Shown here piece by piece: positions 1-8,728 of a DNA stretch of 61,788 nucleotides. The notes below the pieces were generated by a model, which was given only the letters and a program-made list of their open reading frames with translations, was not told the DNA's origin and made no database searches. The translations under genes and the position numbers were made by a program. The stretch's first letter is position 1, and every line of letters begins with the position of its first letter. This DNA is from Enhygromyxa salina (lineage in GTDB: Bacteria > Myxococcota_A > Polyangia > Nannocystales > Nannocystaceae), in NCBI RefSeq assembly GCF_002994635.1, contig NZ_PVNL01000059.1, positions 1 to 61,788 on the forward strand, written 5' to 3'.

Positions 1-540
1 GGCGAAAGCCTTTTGCGCAAGCAATCGGCCGAGATTAGCCTGTGCTGCCTGTACCGCGGCACGCTTGACGGCGAGGTCGCCATTCTTCTCGTCGGCTTCC
101 TGTCTCGATACTGAGTTCGTAGTCAGGAGGTCGTTCCAGCGCGCGTGCGGCGACCACGCTGTCCCGGGACACCGCCGCGCGCTGGTGAGATCGGCACGGG
201 CCTGCAGAATCTGCTCGTCCAGCTCCGGCGTGTCGACAAGGCCGAGCGGAGCTCCGGCAGGAACCATCGCGCCGATATCGCGGTACCATGCCTTCACATA
301 ACCGGGCGCGCGGGCATAAAGCTTGGCCGCTTCCCAGGCCTCCATCGTTCCCGGCAGCGTCAACGCGCTGGAGGCCGACGATGCGGTCGCCGGCACCAGA
401 TGGACCGTTGGGATCGATCGGTCGTCCGACCATTTCTGCGCGAGGCCGGCATCCGCGGCGCGTGTCATCACGCCAAAGGCGACCACCCCGGCTGCGGCGA
501 AGGCGGCGGCGATCCCGGCTGCCTTCAACCCTTTGGGCGC
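1..540 (-). pseudogene. RND efflux adaptor (HlyD/MFP) N-terminal fragment, foreign-looking
   Basis: Read on the minus strand, one frame stays open from about 540 to the left window edge. It gives an N-terminal membrane segment (GLKAAGIAAAFAAAGVVAFG), a first barrel/lipoyl half (LPGTMEAWEAAKLYARAPGY, then VKAWYRDIGAMVPAGAPLG) and an alpha-hairpin (DTPELDEQILQARADLTS, then SVSRQEADEKNGDLAVKRAA). This is the typical order of periplasmic adaptors of RND pumps. Between about 140 and 180 some 13 residues look wrong in this frame, whereas a different frame reads AAVSRDSVVAARALER, so two compensating indels are likely. No start codon is found upstream; the frame runs straight into the opposing FecR gene. 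It differs from the adaptor at 40480. The style resembles alphaproteobacterial adaptors (inference). It could be a transferred fragment or a contig-edge mis-join. Confidence 0.75.
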
Positions 541-543
541 GCG

Positions 544-1569
544 GCGGAGTTGGAGTCGGGGATCACCGAGCCGGAAGGGGAGACCAACGCGGGTCTGGCC
601 GAGGCGGAGCTGGCCGCGTCTGGCTCGAGCCCGCGTCGCGGCCGACCGGGCCTGGCGTGGGGGGTGGCGGCGCTCGCCTGCGCGGCCGTGGTGCTGCTCT
701 CGATCTCGCAGGTGCGCATGAACGATCGGCTCGCCGCGCTCGACGAGCGCCAGCGCGGCAAGGCCAAAGCTGAGGCTGCCGAGCCGGCCGACCAGGGACC
801 GCCGCTGCTCGAGCCTGGCAGCTTCGCCGCGCTCGAGCACGGCACTCGGGTCGAGCCGTCGAAAGATGCGGTCGCCAAGCTGGTCCGCAGCGACAGCAAG
901 GGCGCCGAGATCGCGCTGTCGGCTGGCTCGATCAGCCTCCACGTCAAGCGGGTCGAGGGCGCGCAGTGGATCGTGCACGCAGGTCGCTACGACGTTGTTG
1001 CGATCGCGGGGGCGCGCTATCGCGTGACCCACACGGACGCGGTGCCCGAGGTCGAGGTGTTTCAGGGCAAGGTGCGGGTCACGGGCGGCCTGCTCGGGGC
1101 GGAGGGGGTCGAGGTCAGCTCAGCGGCCCACACCCTGGCCGCGAAGATGGCGAACACCGAACAGGAGCTCGCGCCACCTGACATGCCGAGCGCGCCGACA
1201 GACACGGTCGTCGGCGCCGACGGAGCGGATCCTCAGACCTACGTGGATCCGCTCGCGTACGACGAGATGTTCGGTCGCGCGCTGGCGTTGCGCGCCACCA
1301 AGCCGGACGAGGCCCAGGTGTTGTTTCGCCGGCTCGTGGATCTCGGTCGCGACGACTGGGTGACCGAGCGCGCGTTCGAGCAGCTGCGGACGATGGTCGG
1401 ACCCGACGAACGCGAGGCGCTGCGCCTGGAGTATGTCGAGCGCTTCACCGACGGGATGTTCGCCGAGCCGTTCGGGGCGATCGGCTGTCAGGCGCTCGAC
1501 GATGACGAGGCCGACAGCTGCTGGGAGGCGTTCGCCGAGCGGTTCCCGAACTCGCTCTACGGGCCCTGA
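544..1569 (+). CDS. FecR-like domain membrane protein, 5' end missing
   Basis: The visible part has a hydrophilic stretch, one membrane helix (GLAWGVAALACAAVVLLSIS, about 40 residues in), a short coiled segment, and a FecR-type beta domain (AEIALSAGSISLHVKRVEG, then WIVHAGRYDVVAIAGARYRV, then EVEVFQGKVRV). After it comes a roughly 130-residue helical tail rich in Asp/Glu that ends in a Cys-containing segment. FecR-type proteins are usually membrane anti-sigma or signal-transfer proteins encoded after an ECF sigma gene. Here the natural N-terminus and any sigma gene are lost at the junction near 540. A frame runs in phase across the junction from position 145, so automatic gene calling would produce a 474-residue chimera whose first 133 residues are antisense to the adaptor fragment. 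The FecR identity is by pattern only. Confidence 0.65.
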   Translation, partial: AELESGITEPEGETNAGLAEAELAASGSSPRRGRPGLAWGVAALACAAVVLLSISQVRMNDRLAALDERQRGKAKAEAAEPADQGPPLLEPGSFAALEHGTRVEPSKDAVAKLVRSDSKGAEIALSAGSISLHVKRVEGAQWIVHAGRYDVVAIAGARYRVTHTDAVPEVEVFQGKVRVTGGLLGAEGVEVSSAAHTLAAKMANTEQELAPPDMPSAPTDTVVGADGADPQTYVDPLAYDEMFGRALALRATKPDEAQVLFRRLVDLGRDDWVTERAFEQLRTMVGPDEREALRLEYVERFTDGMFAEPFGAIGCQALDDDEADSCWEAFAERFPNSLYGP

Positions 1570-1761
1570 GCCGGCTGTAGTCATAGTTCCTGTACCAAGC
1601 CGTCTCGGTGACCAGGTCCGGTCGAGCCTGGGCGAGCCAGAGCCAGGGCCCGAGTGTACAAACCGCCGCGATTTGCCGACGAGCACGTGATCGGACCCGC
1701 ATAAACAGCGCTGAGCGCAAATTGTCTTTGAAAGAAATAAATGTTTTGGTAGTTTTGCGCA

Positions 1762-3777
1762 ATGCGCCGCCTCAGTCTGCTCACGCTCGTCGCCGCCTGC
1801 CTCCTGACCCTCCCAGCGTGCAAGAGCGACGCTTCCAAGCCAAAAGTCGCCCTGACCTGGGGTGACGCCGAGTGGCCAGAGGCGCCCATCCCGCAACCCG
1901 GCGGCAACGGCAACGGCGGCGGAGGCGACACCGATGGCGACGACACCGGTGGCGCGAGCAGCCTGGGCTTCACCCCGGCGGGCGATTTCTCCAGCAGCAG
2001 CCAGTGCGACCCGTTCGCGCAGGACTGCCCCGAGGGTGAGAAGTGCGTGGCCTATGCCAGCACGGGTGGTTCGTTCGACGCCAACAAGTGTGTGCCGATC
2101 ACCGGCGCCGGGATGACCGGGGACATGTGCGACTACGCGGGCTTTACAGAGGCGACCGACGACTGCGATCAGGCGAACTACTGCTGGGACGTGAGCGATC
2201 AGATGGGCAGCCTGATCGGCAGCTGTGCGCAATTTTGCATGGGCACACCCGACTCGCCGATCTGTCCTGACGGGAGCGAGTGCCTGATCGACTTTGATGG
2301 CTCGATCGCCCTGTGCATCGAGCCTGGCGGAGGCACCGACACGGGAACCGACACCGGAACCGATGAATCGGGCGCGCCGGATGGCACCGATCCTCCGTTC
2401 GAGCCGCAGAGCGTGCCACTGGCGGACGAGCAAGTGCCCGTCTGCCCCGACACCACGGACCCGATCGTGCTCTACATGAGCAACGACGACAGCAACTCAC
2501 AGGCCTCGCCCGCGGTCGTTCGTCGCCTGATTCACGACGGCCAGATCGTGTCCCCCGACCGCGTGCGGATCTACGAATTCCTCAACTACTACACGATCGT
2601 TGAAAGCAACCCGGTCGACAAGGCGGCCGAGGTCGGGATCGAGATGCGCCGGACCGACGCCGAGCAGGGAGAGTTCACGCTGCTGCTCTACGCGGCCGGC
2701 CAACAGCTCCGTCAAGAGGACCGCCCTCCGCTCAACCTGGTGTTCTCGCTCGACACCTCGGGCTCGATGGGCGGCGAGCGGCTCGATCTCGTCAAGGACT
2801 CGATGGTCGCGCTGGCCCACCAGCTGCGTGTTGGCGACGTGATCTCCCTGGTCGAGTGGAGCTCCTCGCAGACGGTGGTGTTGGACAAGCACGCCGTGAC
2901 GGGGCCGGATGATCCAGCCCTTGTCGCGGCGATCGCAGGGCTCACGTCTGGTGGTTCGACGGATCTGCATGGTGGACTGGTCAAGGCCTATGGCCTCGCG
3001 CAGGCCACCTACATCGCCAATGGCATCAACCGGGTCGTGCTCATGAGTGACGGTGGCGCCAACGCGGGTGTGACCGATCTCGAGCTGATCGCCAGCGCCG
3101 CCGAGGCCGAGGACGGCAACGGGATCTACATGGTCGGTGTCGGTGTCGGGGACGCGTCCGGCTACAACGACAGCCTCATGGACACGGTCACCGACGCGGG
3201 CAAGGGCGCCTACGTGTTCATTGACGCGCCGGCCGAGGCCGAGCTGCAGTTTGGCGAGCGCTTCTTGTCCAATGTCGCGGTCGTCGCTCGTGACGTCCGC
3301 ATGCGGGTGACCTTGCCCTGGTACTTCGGGATCAAGAGCTTCCACGGCGAGGAGTACTCCTCCGATCCCGCCGAGGTCGAGCCCCAGCACCTCGCGCCAA
3401 ACGACGCAATGAGCTTTCATCAGATCATTGGCGCGTGTGATCCCGACTCGGTCGACGCGAGCGACACGATCGAGGCCCACGTCGACTATCTCGATCCGCT
3501 GACCCTCGCGCCGATGAGCGACTCGCTGACCCTCGAGCTCGGGGCGCTCGTCAAGCAGGACGCGGCGCAGCTGTACAAGGCCGACGTGGTCGTGAGCTTC
3601 GCCAAGGCGATCATCGTGATCGGTGCGCTGTGGCAGCAGGCCCAGCCGATCGAGGCCCTGGCCGCGGCCGAGGCGATGTCCGAGTGGCTCGACGCTGCGG
3701 CGCTGCAGCTCGATGATCCCGAGGTCATGGACATGGCCGCGCTGATGGGCGAGTACGTGCTCGTGCTCGGCGGGTAG
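1762..3777 (+). CDS. VWA-domain lipoprotein
   Basis: A 671-residue exported lipoprotein. The signal peptide ends in LLTLPAC and is followed by a Gly/Asp linker. A Cys-rich block opens with CDPFAQDCPEGEKC, and a TDTGTDTGTD linker precedes a von Willebrand factor A domain from about residue 325. Its metal-ion site DTSGSMGG is intact, with later VVLMSDGGANAG. The C-terminal part has the beta-sandwich and helical tail usual in bacterial VWA surface proteins. It probably binds ligands or partners on the outer membrane or cell surface; the partner is unknown. The start follows an A/T-rich 50-bp stretch, which is likely its promoter or leader. Its last 147 bases recur almost exactly at 8728. A paralogous VWA lipoprotein lies at 54013-55596. 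Confidence 0.85.
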   Translation: MRRLSLLTLVAACLLTLPACKSDASKPKVALTWGDAEWPEAPIPQPGGNGNGGGGDTDGDDTGGASSLGFTPAGDFSSSSQCDPFAQDCPEGEKCVAYASTGGSFDANKCVPITGAGMTGDMCDYAGFTEATDDCDQANYCWDVSDQMGSLIGSCAQFCMGTPDSPICPDGSECLIDFDGSIALCIEPGGGTDTGTDTGTDESGAPDGTDPPFEPQSVPLADEQVPVCPDTTDPIVLYMSNDDSNSQASPAVVRRLIHDGQIVSPDRVRIYEFLNYYTIVESNPVDKAAEVGIEMRRTDAEQGEFTLLLYAAGQQLRQEDRPPLNLVFSLDTSGSMGGERLDLVKDSMVALAHQLRVGDVISLVEWSSSQTVVLDKHAVTGPDDPALVAAIAGLTSGGSTDLHGGLVKAYGLAQATYIANGINRVVLMSDGGANAGVTDLELIASAAEAEDGNGIYMVGVGVGDASGYNDSLMDTVTDAGKGAYVFIDAPAEAELQFGERFLSNVAVVARDVRMRVTLPWYFGIKSFHGEEYSSDPAEVEPQHLAPNDAMSFHQIIGACDPDSVDASDTIEAHVDYLDPLTLAPMSDSLTLELGALVKQDAAQLYKADVVVSFAKAIIVIGALWQQAQPIEALAAAEAMSEWLDAAALQLDDPEVMDMAALMGEYVLVLGG

Positions 3778-3779
3778 GG
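3631..3779 (+). repeat. 149-bp direct repeat, copy 1 (3' end of VWA gene)
   Basis: This copy matches 8728-8876 at 148 of 149 positions by eye. The single difference is in the penultimate Gly codon (ggc versus ggg). It covers the last 48 codons and stop of the VWA lipoprotein gene; similarity stops abruptly at both edges. Confidence 0.95.
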
Positions 3780-3889
3780 GCATCGTCGTGGCGCTGGAGC
3801 GGGCGCTGGGTCAGGCGGGGTTCTGTCTGGCCTCGTTGGCGCGCTCTCCAGTTTCCGTGACTATCTGTGCTTCCACGATCCACAACCTC

Positions 3890-4578
3890 GTGGGCGGTGG
3901 CGCGTAGGAAGGTCACGGCCGCACGCAGGGCGCTGGCGGTGCGGATGAGATCGGCCTCGGCCGCGGCGACGTTGAGTGTCCGCGGGTCGAGCTTGCCGAC
4001 CTTGTCGCCCCGGATGGCTTCAAAGGCCTTGAGGATCGTGGTCGGCTCGATCGCACCGAACTCGAGATCGGCGAGCTGCGCGTTGACGAGCGCGAGGCCA
4101 GTGTTGCCATCCGGGGCGATCTGCGAGCCGATCAGCGCGTCGAACACCTCTTCGCGGCGCATGGACTTGCCCGTCGAGTTGACGCGGTCGAACACGTGCG
4201 AGAGCGCGTGGCGCGGGCGCACGGCCGAGCCCCTCCAGAGCGTCGTCAGCCGCTGCTGCCCGTCGACGACGAGGTATCGGTCTCCCTGGGGCTTCGCAAC
4301 GCCCATCACGCCCAGCGGTCGCCCCGCTTCCGTGGCGGATGGCGGGTTCTTCCACAGGAGCAACGTGCCGACGGGGTAGCCGCGGTAGATGCTGTCGAGC
4401 AGGGCCCAACGGTCCTTGGCTTCCCACCTGAACGCGCGCTGAAAGCCCGGCATGCGTAGTTGGCCCTCCGCGACGGCGAGATCGAGCTTGCGATCGAGGC
4501 GCATGATGACCTCGCTCGCGGCTGCTCGAGGTCGGTGGCAAGGGGCAGGCGCTCACGCACCTCGAGCGCCTTTGTCAT
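3890..4578 (-). pseudogene. Decayed DUF262 gene, paralogue of the intact gene at 10572-12251
   Basis: This minus-strand stretch aligns with the intact DUF262 gene. The N-terminal block (MPGFQRAFRWEAKDRWALLD), the VVDGQQRLTTLW motif and the FDRVNSTGKSMRREEVFDAL motif are all present. About 285 bp between the last two motifs are deleted, one base is missing in the flanking run of C's near 4237, and the gene breaks off at its 3' side near 3890, where the intact copy continues for another 240 or so codons. Upstream of 4465 the two copies diverge, and the N-terminus (MTKALEVRERLPLATDLE, in another frame, from 4578) needs a frameshift. A 259-codon frame is still open (3725-4504), but its ends are unrelated to the family. 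Similarity to the intact copy is roughly nine bases in ten, so this is an old duplicate or a separately acquired relative. Confidence 0.85.
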
Positions 4579-4770
4579 GGGTCGAGCGCTTGCCGGAGAG
4601 CGAGCGCAACGGGATCTCGAGGCGCGTAAGCGGCACGTCAAGCGGGTGATGAAGCTGCTTCGGCAAGAGCTGGGTAGACAGCCAAGTTGCGCGCAGCCAA
4701 TCTGCTCGCCTGTCGCTATGCAGGCGCAACCGTTGCGCAGGCGCAGCCAGGTTCGGGCATCCCTTTGCCG

Positions 4771-4799
4771 TTGACTCGAAATTCGAGGCATGATACACA
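4771..4799 (+). promoter_or_regulatory. Candidate promoter with 13-bp palindrome
   Basis: A TTGACT hexamer (4771-4776) fits a -35 element. It is followed by a perfect inverted repeat CTCGAA-A-TTCGAG (4775-4787) and a weak TACACA-like -10 at 4794-4799. The next gene starts at 4806, so the transcript would be short-leadered or leaderless. The palindrome lies between the two elements, where a repressor would act. This is inferred from pattern only. Confidence 0.4.
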
Positions 4800-4805
4800 A
4801 CGCGA

Positions 4806-6119
4806 ATGTATCAAAGCCGCAGAGGATTCTCGTCCAGTGGACGAATCTCCATCGCAGCTGGTCTCGGCACGCTAACAATCTCGAGTCTGTCTTGTGGGCC
4901 GGGGTCGGCCGCCGAGAACGGCAGCGTCGACGCGTGCGGTGACAACATAGTGGACAAAGGCGAACTCTGCGATGACGGAAATCAAATCGGAGGAGACGGA
5001 TGTAGCTCCGCGTGTATTCCATCGGGTGTGGCTCTCGAATGTGTAGAACTGCTCGCGGGCAGCGATCGCAACGAAGTTAGCGACCTGTTGCCGCTTCCAG
5101 ATGGAGCCTTCTTGGCGGCAGGGTCGATGCACGTCGAGGAGAACTACCGAGGTTGGGTCGCCCGCTACGAGAGTGCGGCGGGGCCGACTTGGTTCACCGA
5201 AGTCACACTTCCCGGCACTAGCGATGTCACGGTTCTCGATCTCGCGGTGGATGAAGACGGCGGCGCATGGGCGTTGGCGACCGGAAATTGGCTATTGCAC
5301 ATCGATCAGACGGGGAGCGTCGTCAACTCCGTGGATCTCGATCAAGGTGCAGGCTCACCCATCGACGCCTCCGCCATCGAGTCGACCGATGCGGGCGTAT
5401 GGGTTGCGGGTGCGAGTCAAGGTGATGCCTGGCTAGCGATCTTCAATCCGACGACCAACGAGATGGACAATCTACTGAACGAGGATTTCTTTGGATACGA
5501 CGACGAAATCCGGGTGATTGGCCGAAGTCAAACCTCGATCGCTGTCGCGGTCACCATCAGCACGAGTCCCAATTTCGACGACGAACTGCCGATCGTTGCC
5601 ACAACCGATATACTGGTTGTCGAGTACGACCTCCAGGGCATTGAAACAGCACGAACCAGCATCACTCCTGACCCCAATCCTACCTCCGCACGGCGAGCCC
5701 TGGGTATCGGTGCCGATACGGGCGGCCAATGGTATGTCGGAGGTGTTCATGTCCCGGTTTCGGCATTCGTCTTCTCGCAAATATGGTTGGCGGAGGTGCG
5801 CGCAGAGTCCGGTTGGCGATGGTCGAGCGAAGGTGTCGCTGACGCAGCTGAGTTCGGTGGCATGGTAAGCCTTGATGAAGGCATTCTCGCAGTTGCGGGA
5901 TGGTACGGCACAGCCGAACCCACGGTGACGGGTTGGATCGGCAGCTTTGGACGCTTGGGCGCGCTGGCCTGGCACCATGACGAGCGGGAGGCTCTGGGTT
6001 ACGATCGGTATCTCCACGAGGTTGTCGTACGCGGGCTTGATGGTCGGGTGCGCGTTGCGAGCAAGGCGCTGACGCCCGGAGAGTCGTCGCTGTTGCGATC
6101 GTGCTTGATCGCCATGTAG
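4806..6119 (+). CDS. Secreted protein with DUF4215-type Cys repeat, beta-propeller-like body
   Basis: A 437-residue protein. The N-terminus has a signal-like hydrophobic segment (ISIAAGLGTLTISSLSCG), possibly a lipoprotein signal though the lipobox is not canonical. A single myxobacterial Cys repeat follows (CGDNIVDKGELCDDGN, then GGDGCSSAC). The remainder is a series of beta-rich segments with repeated W/G patterns such as GWVARYES, GAWALATGNWLL and GVWVAGASQGDAWLA, suggesting a propeller or delta-60-like repeat protein. No enzyme motif was recognised. Codon use is clearly more A/T-rich than in neighbouring genes, as in the following gene, so the pair may have been acquired together. It is followed within about 40 bp by the metalloprotease gene and may be co-transcribed with it. 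Confidence 0.7.
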   Translation: MYQSRRGFSSSGRISIAAGLGTLTISSLSCGPGSAAENGSVDACGDNIVDKGELCDDGNQIGGDGCSSACIPSGVALECVELLAGSDRNEVSDLLPLPDGAFLAAGSMHVEENYRGWVARYESAAGPTWFTEVTLPGTSDVTVLDLAVDEDGGAWALATGNWLLHIDQTGSVVNSVDLDQGAGSPIDASAIESTDAGVWVAGASQGDAWLAIFNPTTNEMDNLLNEDFFGYDDEIRVIGRSQTSIAVAVTISTSPNFDDELPIVATTDILVVEYDLQGIETARTSITPDPNPTSARRALGIGADTGGQWYVGGVHVPVSAFVFSQIWLAEVRAESGWRWSSEGVADAAEFGGMVSLDEGILAVAGWYGTAEPTVTGWIGSFGRLGALAWHHDEREALGYDRYLHEVVVRGLDGRVRVASKALTPGESSLLRSCLIAM

Positions 6120-6155
6120 TTGGACACCCATACATGGAAAGGAACGAATAGACAA

Positions 6156-8135
6156 ATGCAGCGCACTGGTTTGGTGTTGGGAGTTGCTGCCGTACTGAGC
6201 ACAATGTGCGTCTTGGAAAGAGGCGCTCAGGCTTGGTGTGCCACATCGCGAGATATGATATCATTTTGGTCGAAGAGGTTCCCAGGCCTCCGAATCCCCG
6301 TGTGGGTGAACATATCTGGGAAGAACAGCGTTGGGTACACCGGGCAAACGCAGGATGATATCGCCAGACTCGTGATTGAGGTTGTCGCCAGGCACAACGA
6401 ATCTAACCGATCTCCAAAGCTCTATTTCGCCGGCTTTACAAATGAGGCGTGGGATCCCGTTGCGCCGAATCCGATTCAGGATTTTCCCGCAGGAATTACG
6501 ATAACGAGTATGTCCTGTGCAAGCGCGAAGCTGGGGACGCCGTGCGCCGAAGGAGGAAAGGCGTGCGCGAGTTCCACCGTTCGGGGGATAGGTAACATGC
6601 CGCCTGATACTGACCCCTTGGGCTGGATCATGGTTTTGCCAACACAGTGCGAGGGGGTAAACGAGTCCCTTTGGTCGATGTCAATTTACGCTGATTTGGG
6701 CCAGGTGCTGCTGCACGAAACCGGACACGTGCTGGGCCTTTTTCACGCAAACAGGAGTAAGGCAACCTGTGAGGCCGGCGGGAATGTCCACGGGGGCTTG
6801 GTGGATGGTACAACCGGCGTGATGCAGACTGCAGTGCCCGCGAGCTTTGCGGCAACGCGATCCTGGCGACGAGATGATCTGGGAGGACTTGAACACCTCT
6901 ACGGCGCGGCGGGGGGAACGTTTGAAATCGCGTGGTGGAAAGACGCAAGTTATCCGGACTATCCACCGGACTCTGCGGCAACCTCCGTGATTAAAATGGA
7001 CGTGTCACGCACGGCGGTAGTGTCTCACCGACCGCCCAGCGAGGTTCAGGCGTTGGTGACAACAGCTCCTGACGGACGGGTCATCCATCGGTTGATGACC
7101 GTCGGCGGGGACTTGAGCCCCGATCTGCCGGACATGGTGGTCGATCCGGGCCCCAGCGGGGTCACATGGTCTCTGCCAGCAGTGACCATCGGTGGCGACG
7201 GGACAAATGAACGACTGTTCATCGCGTGGATGGCCAATGAATCTCTGAGTAACAGTCAACTGACATTGCGTACGGCAATCCGCTCGACGAATGTTCTCAA
7301 TTGGGCGTACGTTGACCATCCCGGTGAGTTCAGGGTCAACCGCCTCGCGGCGGGATACGCGTCCTCCATCGATGCGTTCGTTGTGACCACATTGACACCC
7401 GTCGAGACTGAAGTGTCGGTTGTCCTATTCGATGGAAATGGAGAGCCGTTGGGCTCTCTCGTCGTACTTGAAGGTCTACAGGCTTTCGATGTGGGAGGCG
7501 TGCTTTGCGATGGGGCGCGATGCCTGATTCCGTTTTCCACGTCCACCTTTGGTGGGCCTGATTTCGGCGTTGCCGAGATTGAAGTTGACTCTCGCGCGCC
7601 GGCCGTGACGCTGTTGTCGACGGAACTTCTCAACACTGCCAACACTTTCGGCAGTCTGACCTTGCTCGACGATGGTCAAGAGCTCATAGGGCGAATGGGG
7701 GAACGGCGATTCCTGATAGGCGGCTATCCAGGTCTCATGCCGGACGGGGCTGAGTTCTACGGCAATCCCCGAAATGAGTGGGCGCTCGGAATTGGGCTGT
7801 GGGGAAGCCCGAATTTCCCGGATCAGCGGTTGTTTCAGGCTCGACGGGTAGAGTGTGGGAATCAGATCGTTCAGGGGTCGGAGCAATGCGATGATGGAAA
7901 CAGTTCGCCGGGTGACGGTTGCAGCAATTGTGTAGTCGAACCAGGGGGAGGAGAATCTGGCGGGAGCGGGTCCGGCGAGACTGATGGCGGTGGACTCGAT
8001 GACGGTTCCAACGGTTGCGACTGTCAAGCTGGCGACTCTCGATCGCCGTGGTTTGGACTGCTCTCCCTTCTGGGCGCGGTGGCGTTTGTGGGCGGACGAG
8101 GGTATCGTCGAACTCGGCGAACTTCGACCGCTTGA
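6156..8135 (+). CDS. Secreted metzincin-type zinc metalloprotease with MYXO-CTERM-like tail
   Basis: A 659-residue protein starting at ATG 6156, which has a purine-rich site (GGAAAGGAA) about 10 bp upstream; an upstream TTG at 6120 is less likely. After a signal peptide (MQRTGLVLGVAAVLSTMCVL) comes a catalytic domain with HETGHVLGLFH at about residues 187-197, the HExxHxxGxxH zinc site of metzincins, plus a downstream GVMQ Met-turn candidate. A long beta-rich middle region follows. Near the C-terminus is one DUF4215 repeat (CGNQIVQGSEQCDDGN, then GDGCSNC), then a Gly/Ser linker and a Cys-helix-Arg tail (GCDCQAGD, a hydrophobic helix, then RGYRRTRR). That tail fits MYXO-CTERM-type signals thought to anchor or sort proteins at the myxobacterial surface. 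Base composition is low-GC like the upstream gene. Both carry DUF4215 repeats and may act as a secreted pair. Confidence 0.85.
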   Translation: MQRTGLVLGVAAVLSTMCVLERGAQAWCATSRDMISFWSKRFPGLRIPVWVNISGKNSVGYTGQTQDDIARLVIEVVARHNESNRSPKLYFAGFTNEAWDPVAPNPIQDFPAGITITSMSCASAKLGTPCAEGGKACASSTVRGIGNMPPDTDPLGWIMVLPTQCEGVNESLWSMSIYADLGQVLLHETGHVLGLFHANRSKATCEAGGNVHGGLVDGTTGVMQTAVPASFAATRSWRRDDLGGLEHLYGAAGGTFEIAWWKDASYPDYPPDSAATSVIKMDVSRTAVVSHRPPSEVQALVTTAPDGRVIHRLMTVGGDLSPDLPDMVVDPGPSGVTWSLPAVTIGGDGTNERLFIAWMANESLSNSQLTLRTAIRSTNVLNWAYVDHPGEFRVNRLAAGYASSIDAFVVTTLTPVETEVSVVLFDGNGEPLGSLVVLEGLQAFDVGGVLCDGARCLIPFSTSTFGGPDFGVAEIEVDSRAPAVTLLSTELLNTANTFGSLTLLDDGQELIGRMGERRFLIGGYPGLMPDGAEFYGNPRNEWALGIGLWGSPNFPDQRLFQARRVECGNQIVQGSEQCDDGNSSPGDGCSNCVVEPGGGESGGSGSGETDGGGLDDGSNGCDCQAGDSRSPWFGLLSLLGAVAFVGGRGYRRTRRTSTA

Positions 8136-8338
8136 GGCCTGGCGCTGTGACGCTCGCATCGTGGAGTTCGAAGGGTCAAGCAGAGAGGCGAACAGGTCGA
8201 ACGCGGCCGCAACCCGGAGTCGGCTCGGCGTACGCCGCCCAGGCAAGCGGCTTCGCGGCGTTGAGAGCGCGAGCGCTTGGGACCGTTTCGCTGCCTGCGC
8301 GGCAGAGCACGCACGGCTCAGTGTGTGCTCGTGGTGAC
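8136..8338. other. Non-coding, degenerate stretch
   Basis: No convincing gene is seen between the metalloprotease stop and the transposase-like remnant. Several short overlapping frames exist but none carries recognisable motifs. It probably contains the decayed end of the mobile element described in the next entry. Confidence 0.4.
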
Positions 8339-8728
8339 TCAGCGAAGCCACCACCCTGCAAGAGACTGGTTGGCGCTGAAAGCCTGCATCGCCGCGTCTG
8401 CGCGGAGACAGCATCGCGGACGAGGTAGAGTTGATGCCGACCTCGTGGCGTCGCTGCGGTGGTAGACCGCCCACAGCCAAAGTGCCAGCGCGATCGCCAT
8501 CGCGCTGTAGTGCCGGCCTCGCAGCAGACCACGCGGGCCGACCACGATGATCGCTTTGCAGCGCTGGCATGCGTAGCGACGCAGCAGCAGCTCGAGCACC
8601 TCGACGTTCTCGTTGGTGTCGGTCGGGATCCCGACCCGACGTCCACGCTGACCGTGACCATGAAGCAGCACGCGACCGCCGTCGACACCTGGCGCCTCGC
8701 AGACTGGGCACCGTGCTGGGCGGGCCGT
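8339..8728 (-). pseudogene. Zinc-ribbon transposase-like remnant (DUF6431-type)
   Basis: Read from 8728 leftwards, an open frame without a clear start gives a CxxC zinc knuckle (RCPVCEAPGVDGG), LLHGHGQRGRR, then a second knuckle (RRYACQRCKAIIVVGPRGLL) and RRHYS-like RGRHYSAMAIALALWLW. This order matches the short DUF6431 proteins of myxobacterial and actinobacterial insertion elements (from memory, no search). After about 8480 the protein no longer resembles the family, and a stop occurs at 8339. The family's C-terminal half is absent or unreadable. The N-terminal edge coincides with the start of the 149-bp VWA-tail repeat, suggesting the element was involved in the rearrangement that created the repeat. 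Confidence 0.6.

Noticed and set aside
145..1569. A continuous 474-codon frame across the junction
   Set aside because: Its first 133 codons are antisense to the adaptor fragment; only the part from about 544 is a gene.
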